A DNA stretch of 64,000 nucleotides from Lophium mytilinum (taxonomy: Eukaryota; Ascomycota; Dothideomycetes; Mytilinidiales; Mytilinidiaceae). The DNA is taken from contig MU004200.1 in the NCBI GenBank assembly GCA_010093605.1, positions 378,155-442,154 of the forward strand. Direction: 5' to 3'. The notes beneath the pieces are model-generated. The model did not search any database. It saw only the letters and a list, made by a program, of their open reading frames with translations, and was not told the origin of the DNA. The position numbers were made by a program, and so were the translations under genes. Of this stretch, positions 23,796-37,089 are shown piece by piece. The number at the start of each line of letters is the position of its first letter. The stretch's first letter is position 1.

Positions 23796-26700
23796 ATGAC
23801 TTCTCGTCCTGCCCCGGGGATCCAGTCTCTCCAGCGCACAGGGAGCGGTCCGCCCCCTCGGCCTCAGGTCCGACGACAGACCTCAGCGCACGCCGGCGCC
23901 GCGAACAATGGGCGCACCCAGGACGTGATCGACCTCACACTCGACGGCGACAAGCGATTTGCGGAGGATGCTCTGCTGAAGACGCGGGGGTTGGCTTCGC
24001 AGGCGCCTGCAAAACTCAAGCTGGGCGCTTTGGAAAACATACAGACGGCTCAAGATGGTCCCAGTAGACCCCCGCCGCGAGGGAAACCACAGCTGGCCTT
24101 CAATCCCAGGCCGAATGACGCGGGAGAGGCCCCGGGATTCCCTCCACAAGCCGGTCAGAGCACAGCAGCGTCGTCTGGATTGGCAAACATGCCAATGCCC
24201 CCAAGGCCGGGCTCCTCTGTCCAAGACGATCTATCACTGCCGCATCGACGAATCCTCCCCGGAGGAAGCGGAGTCAAGCACGACAGGAACGCAAAGTTTG
24301 CCGGATTCGAAGCACCCGCAGCCTCGGTGGTGTTCCCCAACGGAAGTATGGGAGTCCCCTCTTCAGCCCCTCTCCTAGCTAACATCGTTGCAGGGACCGC
24401 CGACTTCTATCCATGGACCTCGAACAGCACCGAGGACATTCTGACAGACGCACTGGTGAAGGGTGGGGTGAACAACAAGCCGAGCATGATCAACGAGACC
24501 AACACGGCCAGGCCCTCTCTGTGGTCCAACCTGAAAAACAAATCCGGCCTCCAAACTCTGTCGACGCTCTTAGTGGCCGTACTCGAGAGGCGACAGCAAT
24601 GCGGGCGCCTCACAGCTCCATCCACGTTCAAGCCCCCGCCGAGAGTCACCCTGACTGACAGCAAACGAGAGACCTGGTTGCGTGACCTCGCGAACCCAGC
24701 AATCGCACTACGTCGACTCAGCCGGACCATTCCCCATGGAATCCGCGGCAAACTTCTTCTCGAACAGTGCTTGAGCAAAAACATTCCCATTGCCCGAGCT
24801 GTCTGGCTTGCGAAATGCATCGGCTCCAACGAGTTGCGTGCTTTCAAGCGAAAAGGGGCTTCAGGAACAGCTGGTATGGGTGCTGAACTGAAGTGGAATC
24901 GGGAATGGACCATATTCGTGGAACAGTTCGTAGAGAATACCATTTCCTCCTGTGGACAGGCGGATTGGAAGGCGAGGATGGACTATGCGTAAGCACACAA
25001 ACTCTGCATTATGTTAATGCCCGCCGCTAACATCTTCAGGACACGCCTTTCTTCACATCTTTACTGTGATCGGTTGCTTGACCAGGATCACTACTTGGAT
25101 TGGCTTCTCAGCTCCCTCGATGGGAGCACCCTAGAGCGCCTGCCCGTATGGCTTCTCATGGCTCAAATATACTGGCAGGACCTCATTGCCTCTCGACGGC
25201 GGGGTCGACGGCTTGCGGAAGCGCTATTGGGCCATGCCCATTTTCTCCGCGCAGATCCCAGTAACGACACGATCAGAACCATCTCTGGTCATCTTGAAAA
25301 ACTAATAGCGACCTTGCTGATGAACAAGCCTTGCTGCCTGATTCTCCCCAAGATTTGGGACAACCGAAAAGAAGTGGTCAACGACATTGCTCTCAGGTAT
25401 CCAAACTCGTCCCTGGATAGCATTTCACGAGACCTCGACTGTCGAAATAAGCGTCTTTCTAGCACCCCTCACAATTCTCACCCTAATTCCGCATCCCCGA
25501 TAACGGAGATTGTAAAGCTCCTGGATTCCTCGGAGCGAGACGTAGATCTCAACATCGACCATATATCAGCAGCCTGTTTGGAGAAGAATTTGGTCCCTCA
25601 ACAGCTTGTCACAACTGTCTTAGGCTGGGCCTCTTCCGTATACCGCGAAGGAGCACACCGGATATATCTTGCAACGCGACTGATACGAAAATGGAATACG
25701 TTGGGGATCGACACCGATGCCGCTGTGCATTCTTTCCTATTCTCACTCAACGCCAACCAACCTTTCGAAACGAGAAACGTGTTCCGCATCGTGTCCGAAC
25801 TTGTCCGTTCGAAGCATTTCTCAGTTGGGCGGTACCTTCAGTGGCTAATTGCGACCGGTTCCACCAACAAACATCAGGCTTCACCTAACGATTGGCCTAG
25901 CCACCTTCGCCTCATTACAGAGTTACCACTGGAGAACCTCTCGGATCACGTGCTCAACTTAAGGAACACTCTTTTACAGGGTATCGGGTTTGCGGTCGAA
26001 AAAGAAGAGCACGACTTGGATGCCGCTGAAGATTATGTTGCGCAACAGATCCCGAGTCTTTTCGAGTCCTGGCCTGCTTCAGTATCGGAAGACGAGATAG
26101 ATGTGTCTGGGCTCACTCTCTCTGTCAGGCTGAGTCTGGGCTGCTTACTGCGACAGCAGGTGGCTTCTAAGATGGACTCTACGATCACAACGTCTATGAA
26201 AACTACTCCGCGTGACGGATCAGTCTCAGTCTCGACCCTCACACCTTCTGAATTCTACTCGATACGGGAGCTTGTAGAAATGCTAGGCGACTACTCAATT
26301 TTAGCCGATATACTCGGTATGGCGCTGAGTTCATGCGATTACTCGTTACTTGCTGCTGTTTCCGACACCCTCCACTACCATTATCAGATCTTTGTTGCCG
26401 TTGGAGCCTTCAAACCGCTTTTTCAGCGTCTTGCCTCAAAGTACGCATCAATTCGATCGGAACGGCCGCCTGAGCGTGAGCTCTTTGTTTCTCTGGCCGA
26501 TCTTGCCCACACTGCTAAGGCTGACTCCCAACTGATGCATCTCCTACGCTACGATCTAGCTAGATGCGAACAGAAAAACTCGCTTGCGGCTTGTTCGCCC
26601 GCATCAGACAACATGATGGACATCCTTCAAACTACAAACATGGACGCCGATGAGGAGATAAATCATATTCTCTCAAGCGGAACAAGCATGGACGAGCAGA

Positions 26701-29027
26701 TCATGGCCCGCGTCTTCAAGAAAATAACGGCGCAATTAGACGAACATGTCAGGAAGGACATCACTCGGTCGAACGTTTTTGTTGCCTGGTTCTACCGATT
26801 GAGGAGTTTCGACGAGAAAACGTTCGAACGACTTATGAATGAACATCTGATGAGCCTCTTAATGAATCACCAGGGAAAAGTACTTTTTGCGACTCTTCCC
26901 ACTTTGATAGGTGCTGGCTGCCTCACATTAGCTAGCTTCGCAGAAGTCTCAAAAACCTACATTTCGAGTGTTAGCGACACCGGGGGAAGCAGTGCTGCGA
27001 AAACGTCGCTGGTCGCTTTGAATGCGGTTTTACCGAACGGAGAGTTGAATTGGTTCAGTCAAATACCTGTAAGTGTATCTTGCAATGCTTCCCGATTTTT
27101 ATTGACGTCCGGCCAGGATGCCTACCGCTACCGACTGGACCAGCAGAGATTCTGCGCCGACCACCCAACAGAATTCCTAGAACAACTCCGCCGAGTAGTC
27201 GAGCTATGTTGTTCTCAAGGCTCCCCAGACCTTAAGGTGCACCTAACTTCACTTCTATCCAGTGAGCGTTTGCTGGGTGTGTTAAGACAAATGGCAGTGC
27301 ATGAGTTCCAGGCATTTGCAACAGCTTTCAAATTTGGACCCATGCCAGGTCCTGAAAATGCCATTTCGGCTATAAAGACGCTGTTAAACGCCATCTTGGA
27401 TCCCAAAGATACCCTAGGTATGTCAAGATCGGAGTTTTGCACTTGCTCTCTTGCTAACTTCCCCCGGTTTAGGTCTCGCTCAGAAAAGCCTCGAAGTCCA
27501 GGTTTCTACCATTGTTGAGGTCGCGGACGATTTCTCACTTCCCTTCTGCCAACTGCAGCTTCGGCAGATATTCGATATGAACACTGCCTCCGCAGAAACT
27601 TCCGATGACGCTGTGTCGGCAGCACTTCTAGATGCTATTAAGGTGGCCGTTGACAACGATCGGTCAATCTGGCCCGATCTTATCGGCGGTCTTGATGGGA
27701 GTCTAACACGCAAGGTATTTTAAAGTATCCCAAAATTTAAAACATTCAATCTAAGACATGGACAGATCCGCGAGCATGCCGAAGGCGCAATATTGGCTAC
27801 GATTGAAAATCCAGGAAAATCGGAAAGCTCCCCGCCTTCCAGCGAGGTTGATGAAACCTATATTAGGAGATACTTAACAGTTGTCGACTTCACAGCGACC
27901 AATGTTGTCAGCGAAGGGCAACCCAACATGATTATAATCTTGGTAGAGAAGCTTAAATCAGTCGTGGAGCTGCTGAATCCCACGACTGGAAAATCTCTAG
28001 ATGCAGACAGCATGAGCATGGACACTCCGTCAGCTGCACTTTCGGCTGCCGACATATGCTCCTGGTACGTACTCCTGCTTGCTATTTTTTCTTGCCATTT
28101 GCTCTGCCGGAGTCTAACTCTTACAGGATTCATGCTGTCCTACACCTAGCTGTACTTCACAAAAGTTCTTTCCAGAGTGGCAAGTCTAGCAATCAGACAC
28201 AGGCCACATTTTTATGGCTTCTCCGGACTCTATTTGGCCATCCTCACCTGCAACACCATCCTTCTACCACCGAATATCTCTTTGACGTAGCCGCCTACTT
28301 CTCCGACGATCTGGCAGACGACGTTCGAGCCGTTCTCGCGAAGGCAGACTTGGCCAAACCCTCCCAAGATCCAAGGTCATCATTCGTCTTTGGCTCTTCC
28401 CCTCCTCCGGACTGTTGGTTGGGTCTCATATCCCCATCTGCAAGTACTGCAACTGTAGCCCCAAGTACATCGCAGCCACCACAACAGTCTCAGTCGCCGG
28501 GTCCGATACCGATGCACCGCTCCCTCAGCCAGCAAGGCCTCCAGAAAACAGCCTCACCGCTGCAACAGAACAAAGGCATCCCCTCGTTACAACGGTTCGC
28601 AACACAGCACCCGCAATCTCCACAGCAATTCCAAATCCAACAATTTCAACAATTGGCCCAACAGCGCTCTGCCAGCGCTTCACCCATGGGCAATCAATCT
28701 CAAAACTCCCTGCAGAACCAGCCGCAAACCATGTTCATGGGCCATGGGACCACGCCCAACCTCCACAGCGCAGGCGGAAACGGCCCAGGGAATTTCTGGA
28801 ACCAGGCGAACTTGCAAGCTGGCAGGAACACGCCGCAGCCCACAGGCCAAACGCCATCGCAGCAAGCATCGCAGCAGGCGTCGCAGCAACAGCAGCAAGA
28901 AAAAGCAGATGTCAGACCACTGCCGTTCCTGCTGCGCCGGTGGGAGATCCTCCCCGATCCCGCGAGCGTCGCCGGTGGGAACGACACAGCACTGTCGCTC
29001 GGGTTGTTCGAGGCGAGGAAAGTCTAG
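23796..29027 (+). CDS. SRB8: Mediator subunit 12 (SRB8)
   Basis: Scaffold of the Mediator CDK8 kinase module, a nuclear repressor/activator of RNA polymerase II. Five exons (23796-24988, 25040-27417, 27473-27714, 27766-28064, 28127-29027) give 1670 aa. The start MTSRPAPGIQSLQRTGSG resembles other fungal Med12 N-termini. The Med12 domain lies near residues 310-360 (IPHGIRGKLLLEQCLSKNIP, ARAVWLAKCIGSNELRA). A long helical body follows, and the C-terminus is rich in Gln, Ser and Pro (runs such as QQASQQASQQQQQ) before ending PLPFLLRRWEILPDPASVAG with a short tail. Cyclin C, Cdk8 and Med13 are the known partners. Confidence 0.95.
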
Positions 29028-30557
29028 CTTCAAAAGACTTTTTTATTTTTCGTTCCACAATGTGCTCAGAGACCAACCTGATCAGTTCTCTCTCGCATTC
29101 TCTTTTGTGTATTCTCTCTTTTTGTTTGTCAGCGTTTCAGCGTTTTTCTTTGCTTCTTATTGTTCAACTGCATCTATCTGCCATCTAGGGAACCCAGGGA
29201 GATCTATGTGGGGGGGTTTATTTTTATCATGTAGCTGACTTTGACGATATGAGCGATGTGTGCATCTTAGGCCGGGGCATTCATGCGGGGTACAGCTCGG
29301 GGAATTACTGGGCGAGTGCTTTTGTATGCTGGATGATTTGAGTCATTTGAAGGCGTTGCTTTGTTTTGGGATCTTAGGGTTGAGAAAGGAGGAGGGGTTG
29401 GGTCGGCGGACGTGGTGCAGGAGGGCACTGGGGCTGGGAAAGATGTATAACTAGCTGAACGCGAAGAAGGATGGGGTCGGGAAGAAGACGGGGTGGAGAG
29501 GTTGACCTGCGGGGAATCCTTGAGTGAGTGCAGTTGGAGATGAATAGATGGTGTGCATGCCTACGATCTTCCCTGCTATGTGATTCGGACTTGCTTGACG
29601 TGATGATATGCGCATAGTATGACGGCTGTGACGGCGCCTTCCAGCGCTGGACCTTCCTTGTCTATGGTTGTAGAAGATGGCCATCTCGTTCGTCTCGAGG
29701 CTCGAGGCTCGAAGCTCGTCGTCCCATACCCACGTATATCTTCAGCCCACCATCCATCCTTCGCTCTACGCATACCTGAGCGCTATCTAACTCGTGCTAT
29801 GTCCTCTGGGGGTCCCTTTAAGGGTTTTATGTCTCAAACTCCGGATTCCATAGTTTTCAAGTAATAGATGGACTCAAAACATTGTTGATGGATTATTTCG
29901 TCACATCTCAAATCGGAAAAACTTCAATTTTCTCAAATGATTTCAAAAGTTGATAGACTACATCTTAGGTTGTGAGGATATAGGCTTGTATGTTAACTAA
30001 GCCGTAGAGCGTGTGTGGGACTAGTAATAGCAAGGGAGACGGGGGAGTATAAAGTCTTGGCAGGGGAATCGAGAGGGATAACGGGGCGGCAGACATAGAT
30101 ACTGAGTGTTAGACACTAGTTTTAACGATACAGTTCATGAGGGAATCTATACTACATGGGTGTCAATATCACCAGCAGGGGAAACAGTTTGCAAAGCTTC
30201 TTATGAACGCCAGGAGCTTTAAGAATTGAGATATCTCATTTTCCACATGCTTTTTCGACATCGTGCGTAGAGTACATTCATATAGTACAGGCCCAACCGT
30301 GGTGGGAGCATAATTTCCCTAGCCGTCTAAACAAGATCACCAGCGTCGTTTAGTCATACAGTGTAGGGCTAGTTAAAAGCCTTTTCCCATGCCCGGTCCC
30401 CCCTATGTGCGAAGTAGACAGTATACATGAAGTAGAGTTTCCGCGTTCGAAGATCGATTTTGCAAGATTTGAGTTGAGGAGCCTGGCCTTTCATCCTCCT
30501 CCTCTTTTCTCCTAGTTTTAGTGGAAGGATGTCCGTGGCATGACATGCTGGTGGCGA
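29028..30557. other. Gene-free convergent region, MED12 / RIM2
   Basis: About 1.5 kb between convergent genes. Just after MED12 it is T-rich with a run of seven Gs (about 29210), then unremarkable DNA. No gene, RNA or repeat recognised. Confidence 0.55.
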
Positions 30558-31834
30558 TTAGTCGACGTTACTTGACGTCCCTAATAGCTTTAGGACGCCC
30601 TCGTAGGTGCCGAACATGATAGCGGCGCTGGGGACGACGCGGAGCATATGCGGGACGAGGCCGCCGTAGAGCGCGACCATGCCTTCTTCTTTGAAGATGA
30701 GCTTGAAGCATTGTGCTAGCCCGGTGTATTTGAGGGCACCGTTTTCCAGGGGTGCTTGACGGAGGCGAGTGCGGACGACCTGGAGATTTGCAGTTAGTTT
30801 CGATTGACTTCAATGTGGAAAAGTAGGAGAAGGGAGAGAAACACATACCTCATGCGGATACGTTATCAACGCCGCAACGAACTTCGCGCTTCCCGCCGCC
30901 CCTAGTTTCCCAGTCCACTGCACCGTCTCATCCCACCACGTCGCCGCCCCTCCCCGTGCTTGGAGGCGCTCCTCCCGCCTCGCCAGCCGCAGCTTCATCT
31001 GCTCATACAGCACCCACTGCAGCGTGCTCTCCGTGACACCCAAGTAGCTCGCGCTCAGTCCCCGGTACAGCCCCCTAATCCCTTCCTTCCGCACCGTCTG
31101 CATTGTGCAATCCAGCGCATTCTTATACTGCCGCCCCTTCCCATCCACATGCGTCGACTTGTCCAGCTGTAACCGCGTCTTCACCAGCCAGATCGGATTC
31201 GTCGCTGTGCCCGTTATTATCCCCGCGCTGGCCGCAGCACACAGGTGCACCCAGGCGCTCTCCCTACCCCCGTTGCCCCATTCCGCGATAATCCTTTTCC
31301 CGTTGCCGTACGCATAGAAGTTGATGGCTCGCGCGGGGACCACGCCGATGAGATTGGGGCCCAGGCCCTTGAAAAGCGCGCGCCAGCCTTCGGCGGCGGG
31401 GACTTCGAAGAGGATCTGGAAGGTCTCGCGGATGTGGAGGAGGGAGGAGCGCGCGAAGGACATGGTTTCGATGGGGGGTAGCCCTCGTGCGGTGCGGGAG
31501 GCGGCGAGGTGGTTTTGGTAGAAGGTGCTCTGGAGGCGGGTTTTGAGGACGTCAAGTGGTGCGGTGAGGGTTGCGGAGGCCATACCGCCGAGGCTGGGGA
31601 GGGTTAGCGGGTGTGCATGGATTTACGAGGTATTCGGAGGTGTAGCTACCCTCCGGCTATGAGATGTGCCCATGATTTCGCAAAGGGCGATTGCTTGACT
31701 GTCACCGGCGCCCCGGCGGGCTGGGATTGGGGGAGCACATCGCCGGTCTCGTACGATTGGGGGATGATGCTAGGCTTGAGGATTGCGGTGTCGTCTCCAA
31801 GGTGTCGAGGCTTCGAGGTAGAGTCGAAGGTCAT
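30558..31834 (-). CDS. RIM2: Mitochondrial pyrimidine-nucleotide carrier (Rim2 type)
   Basis: Inner-membrane solute carrier; Rim2 exchanges pyrimidine nucleotides and supports iron import for mitochondrial genome upkeep. Three exons (31834-31650, 31593-30849, 30779-30558) give 383 aa. The three mitochondrial-carrier repeats carry PLDVLKTRLQ, NPIWLVKTRLQL and YPHEVVRTRLRQ, the second with the NPIWLVKTR form typical of the Rim2/SLC25A33-36 group. The N-terminus is extended before HLIAGGLGGMASATL, and repeat 1 holds an insertion. An in-frame ATG at 32011 would add 59 residues; the 31834 start is preferred as carriers usually lack a presequence. Confidence 0.92.
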
Positions 31835-32176
31835 GTAGAGTGGATGATGCCCTCGAGCGGCGGTCGATGGCTTGAGTGGCGAGGCGGATAAAGGGCGGAT
31901 ACTGTAGCGGGATGGAGACCAGAGGAGCGAAATGACAAGGTTAGTATGAAGCTGCTGTTGGGCGGCAAAGAAATGGAGGTTCGTGGGGGAGCAGAAGGAT
32001 TGGCATGTCAAGTCGTCTCAAGAATTTTGGAACTTCCAGCCCGAAGAGGCTAGCGCAGGAGACCGCGACCTCGGGTTTTGCGTCATGGTGTTGCCCGCCA
32101 TTATGCTGCCATTATTTTGTCCGAAGAGCAGCATTTGCGGCGAATATCCCCGTGCCCCGCAATATACACGTCCACA
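31835..32176. promoter_or_regulatory. Divergent promoter region, RIM2 / CIA30
   Basis: 342 bp shared by two mitochondrial-protein genes. No distinct element identified. Confidence 0.4.
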
Positions 32177-33035
32177 ATGATCCCCTCGCCGCGCTGTCTG
32201 GCGCCCGGCTTCCTCAAGCGGAGTCTGGACGAGTTCAAGCGTGTTTCCACCATTGGTGAGCTTCTTGTATAGCTCCAAAAGCTCCAATACGCAGTTGCTA
32301 ACGCCCATTCTAGCTGTCAAACTCGAAGGCCTCACCACACCTGGAAGGCCCTTTCCTCTAGTCTTCTTCGACAAGCCTGAGTCCCTCTCCGACTGCAAAC
32401 CAATGAGCGACAAAGACATCGGCGGCTTCTCCACCATCCACTTCGACCACCACCCCGCGACCTCCAAAGAACCCGCCCACTCCCGCTTCCACGGGGAGAT
32501 ATCAACCAAGCTCCCTGTGGACCGCCCGCAAATCCAGCGTACAGGCTACGCTGCCTGGCGAACTCTCGACCGGCCCTTCACCATCTTCGGCAGGTCGCTG
32601 TGGGACATAGATCCTTTCGAGTACCTCGCCGTGCAATTCAAATCCGACGGCCGCAAATACTTCATCAACGTGCAGACAGAGTCGATAGTACCCACAGATA
32701 TCCACCAGCACAGACTATACGCAAAGTCGCCCGGGGAATGGGAAACGGTGCTGATCAAGTGGAGCGAGTTCGTGAGGACGAATCATGGCCAGGTGGTTGA
32801 GCCGCAGCGCGAGATGTTGACGCAGAAGGTGCGGACAATAGGGATTGGCTTGATTGACAGGCAGCCGGGGCCTTACGACCTCAGCATTAGTCGGATGTGG
32901 GCGACCAACGCATATGATGCGGATGACATTTTGAAAGAGGCCCTCCGTACAAGTAAAGGTCCCCTGGAAGGCGCGAGAACAGCGGAGCCTAAGAAGCCAC
33001 CAAAGAAGGAAGAAGCAGAGAAAATTCTGATCTAG
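32177..33035 (+). CDS. CIA30: Complex I intermediate-associated protein 30 (NDUFAF1)
   Basis: Assembly factor for the membrane arm of mitochondrial NADH dehydrogenase. Two exons (32177-32255, 32314-33035) give 266 aa. The N-terminus (MIPSPRCLAPGFLKRSLDEF) is basic and could target mitochondria. The CIA30 domain covers about residues 45-235: CKPMSDKDIGGFSTIHFD, FHGEISTKLPVDRPQIQRTG, YAAWRT, YLAVQFKSDGRKYFINVQTE and GIGLIDRQPGPYDLSISRMW. The tail is Lys/Pro/Glu-rich. CIA30 next to APC5, COX13 and APN2 is a recurring block beside MAT in many Pezizomycotina. Confidence 0.95.
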
Positions 33036-33674
33036 TCTTGGTATGATTATTCTGCATTTGAGGCGTCTGGAGCCAATATTGGGATTGCTGGAGTTACTGG
33101 GATTGCCTCAGCGAAGTAAGGGATTCGTGTGGTCCCTAGTTCTGAAAATAATGTCTTGTATATATTGAACAATTCTTCCCTACTGAAGTGACAACTTGCA
33201 TTGGGATAGCATAGTGAAGCGAATGGGCCTTGAGGATTGAGACAGCTCGGTATCATTCTAGGCCCACGATCATCACGTCCCCTGGGAACATCTCAGCCGA
33301 GGGATTCTTGACTGAACTGTGAATTGGAGTACCTGTTTCCAATAAGTGTGTTTGAGTGAATTTGGAAGAATGCCGCTGATTGGCTGCAGAGGACACGCGA
33401 AGCGCGACATCTCGAAAACACGGCTCCTTCCGTGAGCACCAGGACACTATCAACGACTTGCCTCCGACTCTATGCCTCTTCTTTTCGTTGCGTGGCATGA
33501 TGAATGAGGTTAAGTCTTTCATGTAGGGCAACGAGCTGCGATTGGGGGATCTCAAATTTTATTTCTCATCCTCTTCTTCCCAGAAACTCCTTTGAAAAGC
33601 ACCTGCAAGCATACTCCTGGGGACTTCTCTTACTACTCCTTCTTCGTCTTTCTTGAGGGTTTGTACTCGTCAAG
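33036..33674. promoter_or_regulatory. APC5 upstream region
   Basis: 639 bp between co-directional genes; the last ~80 bases are T/C-rich. No gene seen. Confidence 0.4.
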
Positions 33675-36600
33675 ATGTCGAGATACTTGACACCTCACAA
33701 GATTAGCCTTCTCGTGCTGGCTAGCCTCTACTGTGAGGCTGTTGTTCCCACTTCAGCAACCATCCCAGTCTTGTCCTTCATTATCTCTCACATCATCCCT
33801 CCTGCTCCCTCAAATTATCGCCAGCGCGATTCATCTACCTCCCCAGATGCAGTGTCTTCAATAAGCATCTTCGATAATGTTACTCTTGCACACGCTTCCA
33901 GCGTCCCGGGAAGAACGCTACTAGACTTGTTCCTGAAGAAATTGTGGGAAATTAACTCCTTTGACGCTCTTCACACTTTCTTCGATGAGCTTACTGGGAT
34001 ACTTTCGCCATCTCGAGATGATGCAGAACGCGATCTTTTAGCACACGTGTTTCTGTCCAGAACATCACCTCTCGGGACTTTCGTGCGACGCGCACAGCTT
34101 GAGTTCACACGGCTCCAGTTCCATGACGCCGTTCAACTTTGGTCCGCCTTTCTCAAGTACAAGACGGTTTCTCCTCAGTGGACGAAGAGGATCACACGCA
34201 TTGCTGGCTCCGGCATTGATGTCAACGTTACGGACCTTGGACTGCGCCCTGAAGACGGCCTATTTCAAGCTGCTTACGGCCATCTAGACGACCTGAGTGG
34301 ACCTGAGGAAATGGTCAGCGTTGATGACATTGAGAGAATTCTGGAGTTTCAGGTGGATCGGATTCAGCGTATGCCCTCTACAGGTTACTTGAAGTAGTCA
34401 TGTACTAACTCTTTAAAGGCTTGGGATGTCGACTACCGGATGATATGAGGTCGCAGCTTCACGGAATGATTGGTCCGGCAGGGACCGTACTGAGGTCGTC
34501 TCATCTTGTTAAGTAAGTCAACAATCATTTTCAGGTGGCAAGCTGCTCATCCGACATAGATTCTTCGATGCGTGGCGGGCAGGCGACTACACAACAGCAT
34601 TTGACAATCTCCATCGATACTACGATTACGCCATGCAAACTCGCGACAAGATACACTATCAATATGCCCTGCTTCATATGGCTATTCTGCACGCAGAGTT
34701 TGGTTGTTTGTCCGAAGCTGTCGCGGCGATCAACGAGACTATCTCCACGGCGAGGGAGAACCAAGACATGAGCTGCTTGAACTTTAGTTTGAGCTGGCTC
34801 AATCATATGAGCAAGGCTTACCCGAAGCAGATGAAGAAGGCTGGCTACATGGGACTAATCGGCTCCGAGCGAGACGGATTAGCGTTCTTGAAGCAGAAGG
34901 CCAAGGAGACGAAAATGTACAACCTCCTAAGCTCCACGTTGCTGAACGAGGCAAAGCTCGGCCTATCAAATGTATGCTTGTTTATTAGAATTGCTATTGC
35001 CGCCACAGAAACTAATCTCGACATCAGGGAGAGTCTATACCTCGTGCAATTGAGCACATATATCAGGCATCCCACCTGAATATTCGAGAAAATATTGTCG
35101 CAAACTACGGAGGGCAAATGCTGATGCAGTCTGCTCTTTTCACAAGACTAGGTGATTCAGATTGACCCGTCCATGATAGCTGAAACAATACTAATCAGGG
35201 AGGTTCGAACAGGCATGGCCCATCTGTCGAATGTCTATTGCGAGCTTCTGCTACACTGCTATCATGTCAACTGCCCAATGGAAGAGACTATCAGAGCACT
35301 CTGCCGATGTGCATATACCGTATGTCTATCCCTCAATGCCACCACGTCCCGCTAACATGATTGCAGGTCTCGCAGTCAGGTCGATACGATGAAGGAATCG
35401 CGATGTTAGAGTCTATTGCTCCGGAGGCACACCGCACCCTCAAGTTCCATCAGCTAATCTTTAACTACACTGGCTTGATTAAGTTGAAGCGGGCAATACG
35501 AAGGTGAGTCCCCCCATAGCCGTATAGAGATGCCAGTTTTCGTTTATATCCGCCGAGACATCAATCCTGACCTTATCTAGGACCCAGCTTCTCGCTAGCA
35601 GCCATCTCCTCTCCCAGCTCAGCTCCAGCGGCGCCCAAGATCTCGAACTCTCCTTTCTCCTCAGCCTCGCCCGAATCGACTTCCTCACGCTGTCCGGCCG
35701 CTTCTCTAATGCGTTTGATGTGATAGAAGACGCGGCGGCCTCTCTAAAAGAGGAAGGTGCGGATATCTACCAACGAGTCACCATTCTTCTCGCCAAAGCC
35801 ACTCTCTTCGCAAAGGCTGGCAAGCCCGAGAAAGGTTTCAGCGTGGCGCTCAGGGCCGCTAGCACGAGCTCTCGAGCGCGTTTGATGCCGAGTCTGTGGG
35901 AGGCTGTGGGACGTATCGCTCACATACTGAATGGGATGGGAGAATGTCGAGCTGCGAGCCGATTGCTGAGTTCCGTACTACCACAGGTATCCCTCCCGCG
36001 TCAACGACCGCTCAGACTCGGGATATGTTCCAGAGCTGGCTTGTTCAGAGCCCATCGGACAGCTTCCTGGTCGTCATGAGTCCCTACTAATACCTTTCCT
36101 AGGCCCTCGAATCCTCCGATCTCAGCCTCTGCGCAGACCTCTACTCGATTCAAGCGGATGCATACATGGGACTTGCAGGCCTGGAAGATGGAAACACATC
36201 AGCGGGCCTTCGACAGCGCGCTACGAACGTCAACAAGGCGGACCTTTACATTGATCGAGCTCGAGAATGTAAGTCCAGAACCCACATTACAGCCTCTCTT
36301 CCTCTCCAACCGTATCCCACCTATACCGTATTCCCAAAGCCTGTGTTGCATTGTGATCCCAACCTCGTCCCTTCGCCCGGTGTCAAGTTCCCTGCCTCAT
36401 TCTCCCCTTCGAATTCATGCCCAGATTCGATCCCTTTCCCTGTTTTAATCCCCAGGTTCCCTCCTTCCTACACCCCCCCCACGTTGAGCTCATTCCCCAT
36501 TTTCTACCCTATACTAACTCGCCTTCTTCCCTCAACAGGCGCCAAACGCATCGAAGATATCTCCATCGAGTGCGAGATGCTCGCTAAGAAAGCGCTAATC

Positions 36601-36705
36601 GCCAAACTCCGCGGCGACGAAAAGCTAGCGGGGGAGTGGGCGGAGAACTATCTCCAGACATACAACGCGGCGCACGAGAGGAGTGGGGTTGGGGAGCGAG
36701 AGTAG
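33675..36705 (+). CDS. APC5: Anaphase-promoting complex subunit 5
   Basis: TPR-rich scaffold subunit of the APC/C ubiquitin ligase. Nine exons (33675-34368, 34419-34512, 34560-34971, 35028-35151, 35213-35319, 35367-35503, 35581-35986, 36103-36268, 36539-36705) sum to 768 aa. Begins MSRYLTPHKISLLVLASLYC, typical of Apc5. The APC5 domain is restored across introns 1-2: FQVDRIQRLGCRLPDDM, then HLVKFFDAWRAGDYTTAFDN and LHRYYDYAMQTRDK. Helical TPR-like repeats continue to the end (YCELLLHCYH, FHQLIFNYTGLIKLKRAIRR). The last intron (270 nt) is stop-free and a multiple of three, so a retained form would also stay open; it is proline/serine-rich and unlike the family, so I treat it as intron. Confidence 0.94.
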
Positions 36706-37089
36706 TGGGGAGATGTAGCGTAGTGTCGTCTAAATTATTACAATCCCAACGAAGAAATAGCTTGAAACGCCCTTGACCTGTGGAAACATGTTTGTGTATC
36801 TAATGTAAGAGACGTCTGGTACCTGTACGCTTTTCACACGGTTTCGATGTAAAAGCCGTTGTTGGATATTCGAATCACATCACGACGAGCGAGTAGTCAC
36901 AGCGCCCAAGCATCAAGGAAGGTCAATCGACAACTCAATGAGATAGCTATGTCACAGTTCGCAACGCATGCCCAAGCCCGCTGCCGCCCGCGCCTAGCTG
37001 AAGGCGCTCCACTCCGCTAATTTAATCTTTGTACAATGCCCATCGCGCATGTGCTGCTGATGGATGGCGTGGGAAGAAAAGAAAGACCT
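36706..37089. other. Convergent intergenic region, APC5 / COX13
   Basis: 384 bp of 3' flanks. Nothing recognised. Confidence 0.6.
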
